A stretch of DNA of 7,490 nucleotides, taken from assembly GCA_030640385.1 (NCBI GenBank), contig DAOWJL010000088.1:1-7490 (forward strand), in the 5' to 3' direction. The position numbers were made by a program, and so were the translations under genes. Positions 6,493-7,490 of the stretch are shown piece by piece. The notes under the pieces were generated by a model. The model was not told the origin of the DNA, made no database searches, and saw nothing but the letters and a program-made list of their open reading frames with translations. Each line of letters starts with the position of its first letter. The first letter of the stretch is position 1. Source of the stretch: Dehalococcoidia bacterium (GTDB lineage Bacteria; Chloroflexota; Dehalococcoidia; Dehalococcoidales; G020351185).

Positions 6493-7490
6493 ATGCGAGC
6501 CATTATTAGTGTCTCAGATAAAAGCGGGATAACCGAGTTTGCTAAAGACTTAAGCCACTTAGGTTTTGAAATTTTCAGCACCGGCGGCACCAAGAAAGCA
6601 TTGTCAGATGCCGGGGTGCCGGTAAAGAGCATCTCTGAAATCACCGGTTTTCCCGAAATACTGAATGGCAGAGTGAAAACCCTGCACCCGGCTGTCTACG
6701 GCGGGCTGCTTGCAAAACGTAACCTGCCCGAGCATATGCAGGAACTGGAGAAAAATAATATCCAACCCATTGACATGGTAGTGGTCAACCTGTATCCATT
6801 TGTCCAGACTGTGTCAAGGGAAGGAGTAACCCTGGATGAGGCGCTGGAGAATATAGACATCGGCGGGCCGACAATGCTGCGGGCATCCGCCAAGAATTTC
6901 CCCGGTGTTATAGTTGTCGTTGATCCCGCGGACTACAACGTGATCCTGGAAAAACTTAAATCCGGAGAGGTATCTCTGGACGAACGTAAAAGGCTGGCGC
7001 AAAAGGCTTTCCAGCATGTGGCGATATACGACACCGCCATCTCGGGGTACCTCAGACAGAATGAGGAAGGCTTGCCCGAAGAGATGACTATAGCCCTGAA
7101 GAAACGCTATGGCCTGCGCTACGGCGAGAACCCGCACCAGCCAGCCGCCTTCTACGCCGAACAGGCAATAGCCACCAGGCAGGATAACGGCATAACCCGG
7201 GCAAAGCAGTTATGGGGCAAGGAGCTATCCTTCAACAACATCCTTGACGCCGATGCCACCTGGAGCGCCGCTGTTGATTTTTCAGAAGCGACGGTAGCCA
7301 TCGTCAAGCACACCAATACATGCGGCTTGGCCAGCCACCCGGATATCGCCGAAGCCTATCGTCGTGCTTTCAACGGTGATACCGTCTCCGCCTTCGGTGG
7401 TATCGTCGCCAGCAACAGGACGGTTAACAAGGAAATGGCCGAGGCAATGAGAGGGGTATTTTATGAAATAGTCATCGCCCCGGAATATGA
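6493..7490 (+). CDS. purH: Bifunctional AICAR transformylase / IMP cyclohydrolase, 3' truncated by window
   Basis: Carries out the last two steps of IMP synthesis: formylation of AICAR by 10-formyl-tetrahydrofolate, then ring closure. About 332 of an expected 510-530 residues are present, and the frame runs open off the window end. The N-terminal MGS-like cyclohydrolase domain shows ISVSDKSGI (5-13), STGGT (33-37), TGFPEILNGRVKTLHP (52-67), NLYPF (99-103) and IDIGGPTMLRASAKN (121-135). The transformylase domain begins near 200, with RYGENPHQ (209-216), KELSFNNILDADATW (243-257), catalytic Lys272-His273 in KHTNTCG, and AFGGIVASNR (300-309). The usual Pro after KHTN is Thr276 here. The ATG at 6493 follows GGAGGT (6484-6489) at a tight 3-base gap. 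It is the last gene seen in the purF-purM-purH operon, 30 bases after purM. Confidence 0.97.
   Translation, partial: MRAIISVSDKSGITEFAKDLSHLGFEIFSTGGTKKALSDAGVPVKSISEITGFPEILNGRVKTLHPAVYGGLLAKRNLPEHMQELEKNNIQPIDMVVVNLYPFVQTVSREGVTLDEALENIDIGGPTMLRASAKNFPGVIVVVDPADYNVILEKLKSGEVSLDERKRLAQKAFQHVAIYDTAISGYLRQNEEGLPEEMTIALKKRYGLRYGENPHQPAAFYAEQAIATRQDNGITRAKQLWGKELSFNNILDADATWSAAVDFSEATVAIVKHTNTCGLASHPDIAEAYRRAFNGDTVSAFGGIVASNRTVNKEMAEAMRGVFYEIVIAPEY

Noticed and set aside
1..7490. CRISPR arrays, tRNA or rRNA genes, insertion sequences, phage or defence genes
   Set aside because: No repeated spacer structure, tRNA-like cloverleaf, transposase or terminal repeats were seen. The window is tightly packed with housekeeping genes.

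Overview
The window reads as a gene-dense bacterial chromosome segment with moderate GC content. All genes lie on the + strand, in two blocks separated by one promoter-bearing gap. The best guess at the host is an anaerobic member of Chloroflexota, Dehalococcoidia-like. The reasons are an HspR-type heat-shock repressor leading a Clp operon, a B. subtilis-type (iron-sulfur) PurF, and frequent use of TTG and other non-ATG starts. This is inference from gene content and style, not a sequence match, and it is only moderately secure.

Block 1 (1-3483) is a protein-quality-control operon. A possible tail of an upstream gene ends at 35. It is followed by a small HspR-type MerR regulator (58-369) and an 828-residue Hsp100 AAA+ ATPase (366-2852, ATGA overlap with hspR). 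A DedA/VTT-type membrane protein (2842-3483) overlaps the Hsp100 gene and starts at TTG. The Hsp100 is mosaic. Its N-domain and first ATPase module look ClpB-like, but it has the short UVR-like middle domain of ClpC and a VGF tripeptide where ClpC binds ClpP. It is therefore better read as a ClpP-partner unfoldase than as a ClpB disaggregase.

The gap at 3484-3667 holds a near-consensus sigma70-type promoter (TTGACG, 17 bp, TATAAT) reading into the purine genes. An 8-bp inverted repeat flanks the promoter core.

Block 2 (3668-7490) is a de novo purine operon: purF (step 1), an unrecognised 68-residue two-helix membrane protein, purM (step 5) and purH (last two steps; cut by the window end). 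No terminator was seen between these genes. Two points stand out. purM has no ATG, GTG or TTG that could give a full-length protein, and appears to start at an ATT codon placed ideally after an AGGAGG. The leader of the small membrane protein carries a 13-nt sequence complementary to that gene's ribosome binding site, plus a competing partner, as in a translational switch.

Most of the window is ordinary housekeeping content. The points most worth checking are the ClpB/ClpC mosaic, the ATT start of purM, and the switch-like leader of the unknown small membrane protein.
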